A DNA stretch of 16,104 nucleotides. It comes from DAIQNV01 sp036788215 (GTDB taxonomy: Bacteria; Planctomycetota; Phycisphaerae; Phycisphaerales; UBA1924). The stretch lies in the NCBI GenBank assembly GCA_036788215.1, contig DAIQNV010000072.1, forward strand, positions 1 to 16,104. Direction: 5' to 3'. This document shows, in pieces, positions 1-6,951 of the stretch. The notes below the pieces were generated by a model that saw only the letters and a program-made list of their open reading frames with translations, ran no database searches and had not been told where the DNA came from. Every line of letters begins with the position of its first letter. Positions within the stretch are counted from its first letter, which is position 1. A program made the translations under genes and the position numbers.

Positions 1-76
1 CGCCACGCTTCGCGCCGTTGCCCCTTCCCGCCCGATCCCGCTCCGTCACCAACAGAACAGGCGTGATCGCGCCGCT

Positions 77-132
77 TTGACAGGGCGGGGCGCACCTCCC
101 ACTATCCGAGCGGCACCCCCGCCCGCTACGCT
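77..132 (+). promoter_or_regulatory. sucD promoter region (two candidate cores)
   Basis: A perfect TTGACA (77-82) is followed after 17 bases by CACTAT (100-105), a poor -10 match. A second candidate is the -10-like TACGCT at 127-132, which matches the TAnnnT box seen before other genes here but has no -35 partner. Either would give a short leader that keeps the GGAG ribosome binding site at 153-156. Bases 1-164 hold no gene. Confidence 0.4.
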
Positions 133-164
133 GTCCTCCCCAACACGCCCCCGGAGATCCACGC

Positions 165-1169
165 ATGCCCATTCTCGTCGACAAGGACACCAAGGTCATC
201 TGCCAGGGCATCACAGGCTCCTTCGGCGCGGTGCACACCAAGGGCTGCCTGCACTATGGCACCAAAATGGTCGGGGGCGTCACCCCGGGCAAGGGCGGGA
301 CCAAGGACGAGAACGGGCTCCCCATCTTCGACACCGTCAAGCAGGCGGTCGACGCGACCGGCGCCGACGCCACCATGATCTTCGTCCCACCCGCCTTCTC
401 CGCCGACGCGATCCTCGAAGCCGCGGACGCCGAGCTCCGCCTCATCTGCTGCATCACCGAGGGCGTGCCGGTCAACGACATGATCAAGGTCCGGGGCCGG
501 CTCGACGAGATCAACCTCGCCGCCTCCGGCGCCCACGCCAGCAACAGCCCGGGCCTCATCACGCTGGTCGGGCCCAACTGCCCGGGCGTGATCACCCCCG
601 GACCCAAGACCGGCGGGGGCACGGGCCCGAGCGACGTCTACACCAACGGAGGCTGCAAGATCGGCATCATGCCGGGCTACATCCACATGCACCGCTCCGA
701 GAAGGGCTGCACCACCGGCAAGACCGTGGGCATCGTCAGCCGCTCGGGCACCCTCACCTACGAAGCGGTCTGGCAGACCTCCAACCTGGGCATCGCCCAA
801 TCGAGCTGCGTGGGCATCGGGGGCGACCCCGTCCGGGGCATGAGCCACATCGATGTCATCCGCCTCTTCGAGGCCGACCCCGACACCGACGGCATCCTGA
901 TGATCGGCGAGATCGGGGGCACCGACGAGGAGGCCGCCGCCGCGTACATCAAGGAGCACGTCAAGAAGCCCGTCGCCGCCTTCATCGCGGGGCGCACCGC
1001 CCCCCCCGGCAAGCGCATGGGCCACGCCGGGGCCATCATCTCGGGCGGCGCGGGCCACGAGACCGGCACCGCGGACGGCAAGATCAAGGCCCTTCGCGCC
1101 GCGGGCGCCGTGATCGCCGAGACCCCCGCCGATATGGGCAAGGCGATGGCCAAGGCCTTCGGGCTGTAA
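165..1169 (+). CDS. sucD: Succinate--CoA ligase (ADP/GDP-forming) subunit alpha
   Basis: This is the alpha subunit of the TCA-cycle enzyme that interconverts succinyl-CoA and succinate with substrate-level phosphorylation; it is cytoplasmic and pairs with SucC. The 334-residue product opens with a CoA-binding domain (MPILVDKDTKVICQGITGSF, then YGTKMVGGVTPGKGG at 31-45). The ligase domain has GPNCPGVITPG, VSRSGTLTYEAV and GIGGDP. H287 in GHAGAI is the expected phosphohistidine. GGAG at 153-156, eight bases before the ATG, fixes the start. The protein is about 45 residues longer than E. coli SucD. Most of the excess lies in three insertions around residues 116-134, 147-163 and 175-187, flanking the GPNCPG loop. 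No sucC is visible, and the 164 bases upstream are non-coding, so sucD has its own promoter here. Family assignment is firm; the effect of the insertions is unknown. Confidence 0.97.
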   Translation: MPILVDKDTKVICQGITGSFGAVHTKGCLHYGTKMVGGVTPGKGGTKDENGLPIFDTVKQAVDATGADATMIFVPPAFSADAILEAADAELRLICCITEGVPVNDMIKVRGRLDEINLAASGAHASNSPGLITLVGPNCPGVITPGPKTGGGTGPSDVYTNGGCKIGIMPGYIHMHRSEKGCTTGKTVGIVSRSGTLTYEAVWQTSNLGIAQSSCVGIGGDPVRGMSHIDVIRLFEADPDTDGILMIGEIGGTDEEAAAAYIKEHVKKPVAAFIAGRTAPPGKRMGHAGAIISGGAGHETGTADGKIKALRAAGAVIAETPADMGKAMAKAFGL

Positions 1170-1186
1170 AGGGCCGCAGACACCAG

Positions 1187-1208
1187 CCCCGAGCGTCAGC
1201 GACGGGCC
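1187..1208 (+). repeat. Short intergenic motif, copy 1 (CCCCGAGCGT-AGCGA type)
   Basis: Bases 1187-1208 read CCCCGAGCGTCAGC then GACGGGCC. A near copy occurs at 10067-10090, with CCCCGAGCGTGAGC then GAGCGGGCT. Both lie in intergenic DNA. I recall similar phrases between planctomycete genes, but that is memory, not a search result. Function is unknown. Confidence 0.35.
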
Positions 1209-1285
1209 TCACCGACCAACCTCACACCACAAACGCACCCCTTCACGCGCATCGCCGTCCCGAAAGCACCCTCTCCACAGCCTCA

Positions 1286-1549
1286 CTACTTCCCCCGCTT
1301 GAGCGCGTAGTGCCCGTGGATAGCCCACACAAGCGGGACCGCAACGCCCAGCGTGGAAGCGCCGAGCGAGGCCACCACGACAGCGGGCGTGACGACGCGC
1401 TCGGTGCTGAAGTCGGCCCCAACGGTGCCGAAGGCCTGCACAGCGACCCACACATTGTCGAGCACCACGAGCAGCAGAAGCAGGATCGCCAGGAAACTGA
1501 CCGACTGCGCGGTCCGGGTCATGACTCTCTGCACGCCTTGATCGTCCAT
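1286..1549 (-). CDS. Small two-helix membrane protein of unknown function
   Basis: This 87-residue protein is not one I recognise. It has a short polar N terminus (MDDQGVQRVMTRTAQ) and a strong hydrophobic helix at about residues 17-39 (SFLAILLLLLVVLDNVWVAV). A second hydrophobic stretch at about 53-77 (VVTPAVVVASLGAS to VPLVWAIHGHY) precedes a short basic tail (ALKRGK). A good purine-rich ribosome binding site (GGAAAGGGG) ends about six bases before the ATG, which supports the start. It lies downstream of the chemotaxis gene on the same strand, separated by 137 bases that hold a -10-like TAGCGT, so it is probably transcribed on its own. A small accessory inner-membrane protein is the most that can be inferred. 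Confidence 0.7.
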   Translation of the reverse strand: MDDQGVQRVMTRTAQSVSFLAILLLLLVVLDNVWVAVQAFGTVGADFSTERVVTPAVVVASLGASTLGVAVPLVWAIHGHYALKRGK

Positions 1550-1589
1550 GGTCGCCCCTTTCCGGCCTCGGGTGGCCCGAATCGGAACG

Positions 1590-1595
1590 ACGCTA
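1590..1595 (-). promoter_or_regulatory. Candidate -10 box for the small membrane protein
   Basis: Minus-strand TAGCGT lies 40 bases before the ATG at 1549. It matches the TAnnnT pattern seen before several genes in this window. No -35 is evident. Confidence 0.35.
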
Positions 1596-1686
1596 GAACC
1601 GCCTCCGTCCGCCCGGCGCTGAGCGCGACCCAGATCCGATCCGCGTTCCTACGAACGTCGCAGGGCCCGGAATCGGTTGGTCCCGA

Positions 1687-3648
1687 TCACGCGCCGAGAC
1701 GCGTCAACAACCCCCGCAGCGTCTCCGCGGTCACCGTCGCCTCCGGAGCCACCAGCCTCGACCGCACCCGCGGGTCCGGCCGGTAGTCGCTCACCCGCTG
1801 CGCAAGCTGCTCCGCCAGGTTCGCCGCCGCGTGCTCCACGCGGTGCAGCACCTCGCCGGGCAGAACCCCGCTCGAACACTCCGCGAGCGCCGCCGCGATC
1901 TCGTCGAGCGTCTGGCGGGCCAGGCGCGTGTCCTCCGCCACCCGCCCGAGCACCGGCGACCGCAACGCCACCGCGGTCCCGAGCCTCCGGCCACCCTCGA
2001 ACGCCGGCTGCGGGCTCGCCGGGCTCGCCTGCGGCGCCGCCGACGGAACAAACGACCCGAAGTCCGTCATCGCCAGCATCCCGCTCGTCTGCTCCATCTG
2101 GTGCACCGCGGCACTCGTCCGCTGCCGGATGCCCGCGATGGACTTCGCCACGCGATCGGTCGCCGCCTGCGTCCGGTCCGCCAGCTTGCGGACCTCCTCC
2201 GCCACGACGCCGAAGCCCCGCCCGTGCTCGCCCGCCCGCGCCGCCTCGATCGCCGCGTTCAGCGCGAGCATGTTCGTCTGCTCGGTGATCTCGTTGATCT
2301 CCTCCAGGAAGTCCCCCACCTGGTCCGCCTCGGCGCCGAGCGAGCCGACACTCGCCGCGGTCTCGCGCACCGTGTCCGCAAGACGCGACAGCCCCGAGCC
2401 CGGGACGAAGGTCGGGCCGGGGGTGGGGCCGGGGGTGGGGCTGGGGGTGGGGGCCGCCTGCTGCGGGGGCCGATCGACCACCTCCCCCTCGTACGCGTCG
2501 ACGCCCTCGACCGAGATCGACCGCGCGATCTCCGAGGGCTCCACCTCGTGGATCCGGTCGAGCGCCCCGTGCGCCAGGTGCGTCGCGTGCGCGACCGTCG
2601 CGTCGAAGCGGTGCACCGCGTTGGAGAGGGCATCGAGCGCCGCCCGGTGCTCGTCGAGCAGGTCGCGGGCGAGCTCCTGCACCGGGGGCAGGGCCTCCGG
2701 CTCGGGCTCATCAGCGATCCCCTGCTGCGCCCGCGCCTGCGCCTCCTTCGCGGCGCGGTCCATCCGCGCCGCCGCGTCGCGCACGCTGTCCACGATCTCC
2801 GTCATCCGGTGCTGCACCGAGCCCACCGCCCTGGTCAGCCGGTCGTAGCCCCCGTTGCCCGACGCATCGAGGGGCGGGACGGAGGTATCGCCATGCGCCG
2901 CCGCTTCCAGGGCCTGGATGATCTTCCCGAGCCGGCGGAGGCGCACGCCCCCCGAGATGCCCGTCGCGACGAACCCGATCCCACCCAGTCCGATCGCGCC
3001 GAACCCGACGAACACCCCCAAAGGCGGCGCCGTCGCCAGGCTCTCCAGCCCGTCCCGGTCAAACCGCATCCCCGCGATCTCGACCGCCTCGGGCACCGGC
3101 ACCGGCGCGGGCGTCTCCACCTCGGGCGGGTCGAACGGGATCGGCTCCGCGTTCACCACCGCAGCCAGCGAAGCCGCGATCGTCGGCGCCGGGTCGTAGT
3201 CGATCTCCGCGTTCAGCCAGCGGGGCCAGGCAGCGATCGCCGTCTCGAGCTCCGCCAGCGCCGTCCGCGCGTTCGCGGTCGCCACCGGGCTCGCCGCCGC
3301 GGTCCGCGCCGCCGCCGCCGCCCGCGCACTCGACCGCTCAAACGCCGCGATCGCCTCCGCGGCGCTGGCGCGGATCGGGATCAGCATCGCCTCGCGTTCG
3401 TCCATCTGAGCCGCGTGCACCGCGACGACGAGCCTCGAAAGATTCGTCCGGTACCGGTCGGCCCGGGCCAGGTAGCCCCGTTCCGCCTCCGTCACCGGCG
3501 CGAGGTCGGGCTCCGGCGGAGCGATCTCGACCGGCTCATCCGGCAGGCGGTGCGGCGCGACCGCCCCCCACAGGCCGAGCGCCCCCCCCGCAAGGGCCCC
3601 GAGGGCGGCGATCGAGACGGCGACGGTGCTGGTGCTGCTCAGGCCCAC
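1687..3648 (-). CDS. Methyl-accepting chemotaxis protein
   Basis: This is a transmembrane chemoreceptor that would signal to a CheA/CheW complex. I choose the GTG at 3648 because AGGGAG lies six bases upstream and a membrane helix follows at once (VAVSIAALGALAGGALGLWG, about residues 9-28). That gives 653 residues; an upstream in-frame start at 3870 would add 74 unlikely ones. A helical alanine-rich sensory region (about 45-200) leads to a second helix (about 208-232, GVFVGFGAIGLGGIGFVATG) and a HAMP-like segment (233-285). A Pro/Thr linker (394-417) precedes the signalling hairpin at 448-492: EINEITEQTNMLALNAAIEA, ARAGEHGRGFGVVAEEVRKL. About 130 residues follow: a Pro/Ala-rich stretch, then predicted helix. 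The sensory region has no ligand-binding family I recognise. No che genes are nearby. Confidence 0.94.
   Translation of the reverse strand: MGLSSTSTVAVSIAALGALAGGALGLWGAVAPHRLPDEPVEIAPPEPDLAPVTEAERGYLARADRYRTNLSRLVVAVHAAQMDEREAMLIPIRASAAEAIAAFERSSARAAAAARTAAASPVATANARTALAELETAIAAWPRWLNAEIDYDPAPTIAASLAAVVNAEPIPFDPPEVETPAPVPVPEAVEIAGMRFDRDGLESLATAPPLGVFVGFGAIGLGGIGFVATGISGGVRLRRLGKIIQALEAAAHGDTSVPPLDASGNGGYDRLTRAVGSVQHRMTEIVDSVRDAAARMDRAAKEAQARAQQGIADEPEPEALPPVQELARDLLDEHRAALDALSNAVHRFDATVAHATHLAHGALDRIHEVEPSEIARSISVEGVDAYEGEVVDRPPQQAAPTPSPTPGPTPGPTFVPGSGLSRLADTVRETAASVGSLGAEADQVGDFLEEINEITEQTNMLALNAAIEAARAGEHGRGFGVVAEEVRKLADRTQAATDRVAKSIAGIRQRTSAAVHQMEQTSGMLAMTDFGSFVPSAAPQASPASPQPAFEGGRRLGTAVALRSPVLGRVAEDTRLARQTLDEIAAALAECSSGVLPGEVLHRVEHAAANLAEQLAQRVSDYRPDPRVRSRLVAPEATVTAETLRGLLTRLGA
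2419..2453 (+). repeat. 12-bp G-rich tandem repeat inside the chemotaxis gene (G-quadruplex candidate)
   Basis: Three copies of a 12-base unit (GGGGGTGGGGCC and close variants) give six runs of four or five Gs separated by one or two bases on the + strand. That strand is the template for the gene. It encodes the Pro/Thr/Gly linker just before the signalling hairpin. Confidence 0.85.
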
Positions 3649-3759
3649 GGAACACTCCCTCCGACACACTGCCCACCTCCGGCGCGCAGCGGTCCCCGCG
3701 CGACGGGCGGGTCTGGGGGTCGCCATCGACGGGGAACGGGCCCCCACTGAGCACGCAGA

Positions 3760-3796
3760 ACCGGCAAACCCCGTGATCCGGGTAAGCGACACCGGT
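3760..3796 (-). promoter_or_regulatory. Candidate structured 5' leader of the chemotaxis gene
   Basis: An outer 5-bp stem (ACCGG at 3760-3764 with CCGGT at 3792-3796) encloses an inner 4-bp stem (CCCG 3770-3773, CGGG 3779-3782) with a 5-base loop. The junction bases are unpaired, with GTTTG on the minus strand. It lies about 110 bases upstream of the GTG start. I cannot match it to a known riboswitch class, and short GC stems are common in DNA of this composition. Confidence 0.22.
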
Positions 3797-3877
3797 GGCG
3801 CGGGCGCAAGGGCCGAGAACGAGCACATGACCAAAGGAGCACAGGGCCAAAGGGCCAAAGGGCGCACCAAAACAGCA

Positions 3878-3902
3878 ACAGCCCGGCGGAAAGCCGGGCT
3901 GT
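3878..3902 (-). terminator. Rho-independent-type terminator after the PEP-CTERM-like gene
   Basis: The stem is perfect and 10 bp long (ACAGCCCGGC with GCCGGGCTGT) with a 5-base loop. On the minus strand it is followed by TGCTGTTTTGG, a modest T-rich tail. It lies about 110 bases past the stop codon of the secreted-protein gene. Confidence 0.65.
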
Positions 3903-4010
3903 CGCGTCTGACTCACCTCTCCTCGAGCGGGCGGCCTGCGAAACCGTCGCGGGAGTCAGATCCGGGAGCGCACCCCCGCAGAAAGGGACCGCTCAGCACC
4001 GTCTCGCGGC

Positions 4011-4703
4011 TCAGCGACGGCGCCGGGTCGCGAAGCCCGTCGCAATGAGCAGCACGCCCGCAGCGCCGGGGCCCGGGACGAGCGTCACGGACAGGTTGTC
4101 GATGCCGAAGGACTCATCGTCCCCGCCCTGCCAGGCGGGCCCGGAAGCCCAGAACTCGATCGTCAAGGTCGACCCCGTGTGGGCAAACTCGAGCGCCCCG
4201 TCACCCGCGAAGGCGATCGCCGAGTCCAGGTGCCAGGGGTGGAATCCGAGCGACGAGGGAGCCGCCAGCATGTTCACCGCCGGACCCTCGTAGGTCCCCC
4301 GCCCCGCATCACCCCCGCGGTTCGAGAACACCTCGCTGAACATCGTCACGCCATCGATCGCGATGTTGAAGCTGTCCGGGCCCCAGTTCTCCTCCTCCAG
4401 CCCGTCCCACGAATCGATCAGCGCCAGCAGGAACTCGACACGGATCGCCGAGTGCTCGCCCAGCCCGGTCAGCGTCACCGTCGTCCGCTCGCTCTGCACC
4501 GAATCGTTCACCAGCATCAGCCCATCAAAGAGCATGTCGTTCACACCCAGGCCCGCGAAGCCCTCGACGTCCCGCAGTTCGCCCGCCCCGGAGACCCGGG
4601 CGTCGGCGGTCGAGAAATCGGTGTAGAAGACGCCGCTGTCAGCCATCGCGGGGCAGGCAGCCATAGCCAGAGCCACAGCGCCCATGCGGTTGAGCATGTT
4701 CAT
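4011..4703 (-). CDS. Secreted protein with PEP-CTERM-like sorting tail
   Basis: This 230-residue exported protein has an N-terminal signal peptide (about 1-21, MLNRMGAVALAMAACPAMA, likely cleaved before D22). The middle is acidic and looks beta-rich, with a DSWDG at 98-102 and SFNIAIDGVTMFSEVFSN at 111-128. A GIDNLSVTL segment at 200-208 leads into VPGP (209-212), a hydrophobic stretch (AAGVLLIATGFA) and terminal RRRR. That tripartite tail is the layout of PEP-CTERM exosortase substrates, with VPGP in place of VPEP. The start follows AGAGGA by eight bases. The body may be a lectin-like beta-sandwich, but this is only a guess from the pattern. The product is probably surface-anchored or released after processing. 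No exosortase gene is in the window. A terminator lies downstream. Confidence 0.85.
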   Translation of the reverse strand: MNMLNRMGAVALAMAACPAMADSGVFYTDFSTADARVSGAGELRDVEGFAGLGVNDMLFDGLMLVNDSVQSERTTVTLTGLGEHSAIRVEFLLALIDSWDGLEEENWGPDSFNIAIDGVTMFSEVFSNRGGDAGRGTYEGPAVNMLAAPSSLGFHPWHLDSAIAFAGDGALEFAHTGSTLTIEFWASGPAWQGGDDESFGIDNLSVTLVPGPGAAGVLLIATGFATRRRR

Positions 4704-4921
4704 TCTCAGATCCTCTCTGCTCGTCTGTCATCACCCGCCGGGCAGATCCCGAGGGGCGTGCCGCCGAACCCACGGAGGACTCGGCTGCACACAAGGTGCC
4801 TCAGATCAGAGGCTTACGCCAACCCGGTCCGTGGGCAATCGCCTCGCGGTTGCACGCGCGCTGCGGATTACAAAGCGTTGGCAAACGGGGCAAGAACCGG
4901 GCGTGAAGCTGGGAAAGCAGC

Positions 4922-4945
4922 GGGAGCCGGGCAAGGCCGGTTCCC
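4922..4945 (-). terminator. Weak candidate terminator after the RarD-type gene
   Basis: GGGAGCCGG and CCGGTTCCC pair with one imperfect position around a 6-base loop, 20 to 43 bases past the stop of the minus-strand permease gene. No strong T tract follows, so termination is uncertain. The rest of 4704-4964 shows only a lone minus-strand TGTAAT (4867-4872), without a good -35. Confidence 0.3.
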
Positions 4946-4964
4946 GGGCCCGAAACCGACGATT

Positions 4965-5966
4965 TCAGCTCGCCTCCGCACGCCGGACCGCCCGGACCGC
5001 CTCGCCCTGCGCCCGGTGCACCCGCATCGAATCCCACGCAAAGAGCGCCACCCCCACCCAGATCGACGCGAACACCACCGCCTGCGAACCGCTGAACGCC
5101 TCCCCGAACGCCAGCACCGCCACCAGGAGCTGCATGCTGGGCGAGATGTACTGCATGAACCCGATCGTCGTCAGACGCAGGCGCTTCGTCGCCGCCGCGA
5201 ACCAGATCAGGGGCAGGCTCGTCACCACCCCCGCCAGCACGAGCAGCCCCGCCGTCCCGGGCCCCTCGCGCAGGAACGCCAGCCCCGCCCCCTCCCCCAA
5301 CTCCACCACGCCCGACCCGACGAGCCCGAGGAACACCAGCGCGAAGGGCGCCACCATCGCCGTCTCCACCGCCAGCCCCAGGATCGGACCCACCGGCGCC
5401 CGCTTGCGCACCAGCCCGTACAGCGCGAACGAGACCGCCAGCGTCAGGCTGATCCACGGGAGCTCCCCCACCACCACCGTCTGCACCACCACCCCCGCCA
5501 CCGCGAACCCCACCGCCACCCACTGCAGCCGGCGCAGGCGTTCCCCGAGGAACACCATCCCCAGCACGATGCTGCACAGGGGATTGATGAAATACCCCAG
5601 GCTCGCCTGCATCAGCCGCCCGGTATCCACCGCGACGATGAACACCAGCCAGTTCACGCTCACCAGCGCCGCCGAGACAAACAGCACCCCCAGCATCCAG
5701 GGCCGCCCCGCCAGCGCCCGCACCTCCCCCATCCGCCGGGTCCACGCCAGAACCGCAAACAACAGCACCACCGACCACACCACCCGGTGCGCCAAGACCT
5801 CGAACGGGCTCACATGCCCCACCGCCCGGAAGTAAAACGCTGCCAACCCCCACCACCCGTAGGCAGCCAGGGCGTACAGAAGACCCGCCCGGACGCGGGC
5901 CTCATGCTCAGCGTGGCCAGGGGAGTGGGCGTGGTCACCGGGATGCGCGGGGCGCGGGTCGGCCAT
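4965..5966 (-). CDS. rarD: RarD-type EamA/DMT-family permease
   Basis: This inner-membrane protein of the drug/metabolite transporter superfamily has 333 residues and about ten helices. RarD hallmarks include GLLYALAAYGWWGLAAFYFR near 28-47, SPFEVLAHRVVWS (53-65), SVNWLVFIVAV (103-113), QASLGYFINPL (120-130) and SLPLIWFAAATKRL (250-263). LTTIGFMQYISPSMQLLVAV (265-284) and WVGVALFAWDSMRVHR (303-318) complete the set. The chloramphenicol-sensitivity label in this family is historical, and the true substrate is unknown. The ATG at 5966 has no Shine-Dalgarno; nine Cs precede it, with a -10-like TACGCT just upstream, so the mRNA may have almost no leader. The N terminus is unusual: residues 8-21 contain HPGDHAHSPGHAEH, five His in 14, ahead of the first helix. 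It is divergent from cysC. Confidence 0.92.
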   Translation of the reverse strand: MADPRPAHPGDHAHSPGHAEHEARVRAGLLYALAAYGWWGLAAFYFRAVGHVSPFEVLAHRVVWSVVLLFAVLAWTRRMGEVRALAGRPWMLGVLFVSAALVSVNWLVFIVAVDTGRLMQASLGYFINPLCSIVLGMVFLGERLRRLQWVAVGFAVAGVVVQTVVVGELPWISLTLAVSFALYGLVRKRAPVGPILGLAVETAMVAPFALVFLGLVGSGVVELGEGAGLAFLREGPGTAGLLVLAGVVTSLPLIWFAAATKRLRLTTIGFMQYISPSMQLLVAVLAFGEAFSGSQAVVFASIWVGVALFAWDSMRVHRAQGEAVRAVRRAEAS

Positions 5967-5985
5967 GGGGGGGGGCTGGAGCGTA
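5967..5985 (-). promoter_or_regulatory. Candidate -10 box and C9 tract directly before rarD
   Basis: Minus-strand TACGCT (5985-5980) is followed by CCAG and nine Cs that touch the ATG. A start site six to eight bases after the -10 would fall inside the C tract, leaving a leader of only about 5-7 bases. No Shine-Dalgarno is possible there. Confidence 0.45.
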
Positions 5986-6088
5986 GCGCGACGCCCGATC
6001 GAGTCCGGGAAGCAGTCAACCGCCCGCCGGACCGATGTTCCGCCCTCCCCGATGGCCCGCCGGCAACGACCCCGCCGGGGAGCCGGTC

Positions 6089-6094
6089 TACAGT
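6089..6094 (+). promoter_or_regulatory. Candidate -10 box for cysC
   Basis: TACAGT fits the TAnnnT pattern and would give a leader of about 80 bases ending in the AGGAGAGG ribosome binding site. No clear -35 is present. Confidence 0.35.
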
Positions 6095-6179
6095 CGCCCG
6101 CACGAGCCCCGGGACCCGAGGGAGGACCCAGGGCCCCTGCTGTACCAGCACAAACAGCCCCCAGGAGAGGATGTCCACG

Positions 6180-6800
6180 ATGGCGGAGCAGAAGGCGACC
6201 AACCTGCACTACGACGAGTCCAAGGTCACGCGCGAACAGCGCTGGGAGACCATCGGCGCCCACGGCATCACCCTGTGGTTCACCGGGCTCTCGGGCTCGG
6301 GCAAGACCACCGTGGCCCTCGCCCTCGAGCACACGCTCATCAACGCCGGCGTCCCCTGCTACCGCCTCGATGGCGACAACATCCGCCGGGGCCTGAACAA
6401 GAACCTGGGCTTCAGCGCCGAGGACCGCGCCGAGAACATCCGCCGCATCGGAGAGGTCTGCAAGCTCTTCAGCGACGCCGGCGTCGTCACCCTCTCCAGC
6501 TTCATCAGCCCCTACAAGGCCGACCGCGACCAGTGCCGCGCCCTCCACCAGGAAGCCGGCCTCGACTTCTGCGAGGTCCACGTCTCCACCAGCCTCGAGG
6601 TCTGCGAAGGTCGCGACCCCCACGGGCTCTACAAGAAGGCCCGCGCCGGCGAGCTCAAGGGCTTCACCGGCATCGACGACCCCTACGAGGCCCCCGAAAG
6701 CCCCGAGCTCCTGCTCGACACCGGCATCCTCAGCGTCGAGGAGTCGGTGAAGAAGTGCGTCGCCTACCTCGTCTCCAAGGGCGTCGAGCTGAAGAAGTAA
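6180..6800 (+). CDS. cysC: Adenylyl-sulfate kinase (APS kinase)
   Basis: APS kinase phosphorylates adenosine 5'-phosphosulfate at the 3' position to make PAPS, the sulfate donor for reduction or sulfotransferases. It is cytosolic. The 206-residue protein has a Walker A GLSGSGKTT (36-44), LDGDNIRRGLNKNLGFS (63-79), RAENIRRIGEV (83-93), SSFISPYKADRD (106-117, with the active-site ISPY) and KARAGELKGFTGIDDPYE. Length and motif order match stand-alone CysC. An alternative ATG at 6171 is in frame, but AGGAGAGG (6163-6170) abuts it; the same site is nine bases from the ATG at 6180, so I prefer the latter. There is no fused or adjacent ATP sulfurylase. A strong terminator follows, and the next gene on this strand is the PAP phosphatase. 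Confidence 0.97.
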   Translation: MAEQKATNLHYDESKVTREQRWETIGAHGITLWFTGLSGSGKTTVALALEHTLINAGVPCYRLDGDNIRRGLNKNLGFSAEDRAENIRRIGEVCKLFSDAGVVTLSSFISPYKADRDQCRALHQEAGLDFCEVHVSTSLEVCEGRDPHGLYKKARAGELKGFTGIDDPYEAPESPELLLDTGILSVEESVKKCVAYLVSKGVELKK

Positions 6801-6827
6801 CGCCCCCCCACCGCGACGAACATAACC

Positions 6828-6858
6828 ACGGCCCCGCTCGGATCACGAGCGGGGCCGT
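6828..6858 (+). terminator. Strong terminator after cysC
   Basis: A perfect 13-bp stem (ACGGCCCCGCTCG with CGAGCGGGGCCGT) with a GATCA loop is followed by TGTCGTTTCATC. It begins 28 bases after the cysC stop and separates cysC from the phosphatase gene transcriptionally. Confidence 0.8.
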
Positions 6859-6916
6859 TGTCGTTTCATCGCTCGTCGCTGCGTGCGTCAGCAATCCACC
6901 CCGCCCCCCGCCCCCC

Positions 6917-6922
6917 TACCGT
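6917..6922 (+). promoter_or_regulatory. Candidate -10 box for the PAP phosphatase gene
   Basis: TACCGT lies 29 bases before the ATG and beyond the cysC terminator. It would give a leader of about 23 bases that still carries the AGGAGA at 6938-6943. Confidence 0.35.
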
Positions 6923-6951
6923 CCCTTCCCACCCGCCAGGAGACCCGCCCC

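Larger units (their letters stand above)
3649..4010. other. 362-base intergenic region between two minus-strand genes
   Basis: From right to left on the minus strand it holds a hairpin terminator for the secreted-protein gene (3878-3902), a short period-8 repeat (AGGGCCAA, AGGGCCAA, AGGGCGCA on + at 3843-3866) and a foldable leader (3760-3796). The AGGGAG ribosome binding site of the chemotaxis gene (3655-3660) comes last. A weak promoter pairing on the minus strand is TTGCGC with TACCCG about 19 bases later, upstream of the leader. I see no convincing small gene. Confidence 0.6.

Noticed and set aside
1831..3750. 639-codon + strand frame opposite the chemotaxis gene
   Set aside because: Arg-rich shadow of the minus-strand gene, with no recognisable domain.
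3760..3800. Cyclic di-GMP (GEMM) riboswitch on the + strand, suggested by GGCAAACC followed by a hairpin
   Set aside because: The second conserved segment does not match, and no + strand gene follows within 2 kb.
3649..3870. 74-residue N-terminal extension of the chemotaxis protein
   Set aside because: No ribosome binding site at 3870, basic and Cys-containing composition unlike the rest, and it covers a likely leader; the GTG at 3648 has AGGGAG at good spacing.
4179..6179. Long open frame upstream of and continuous with cysC on the + strand
   Set aside because: It is antisense to the secreted-protein and permease genes, has Arg/Pro/His-rich low-complexity content, and the CysC family start with its ribosome binding site is at 6180.
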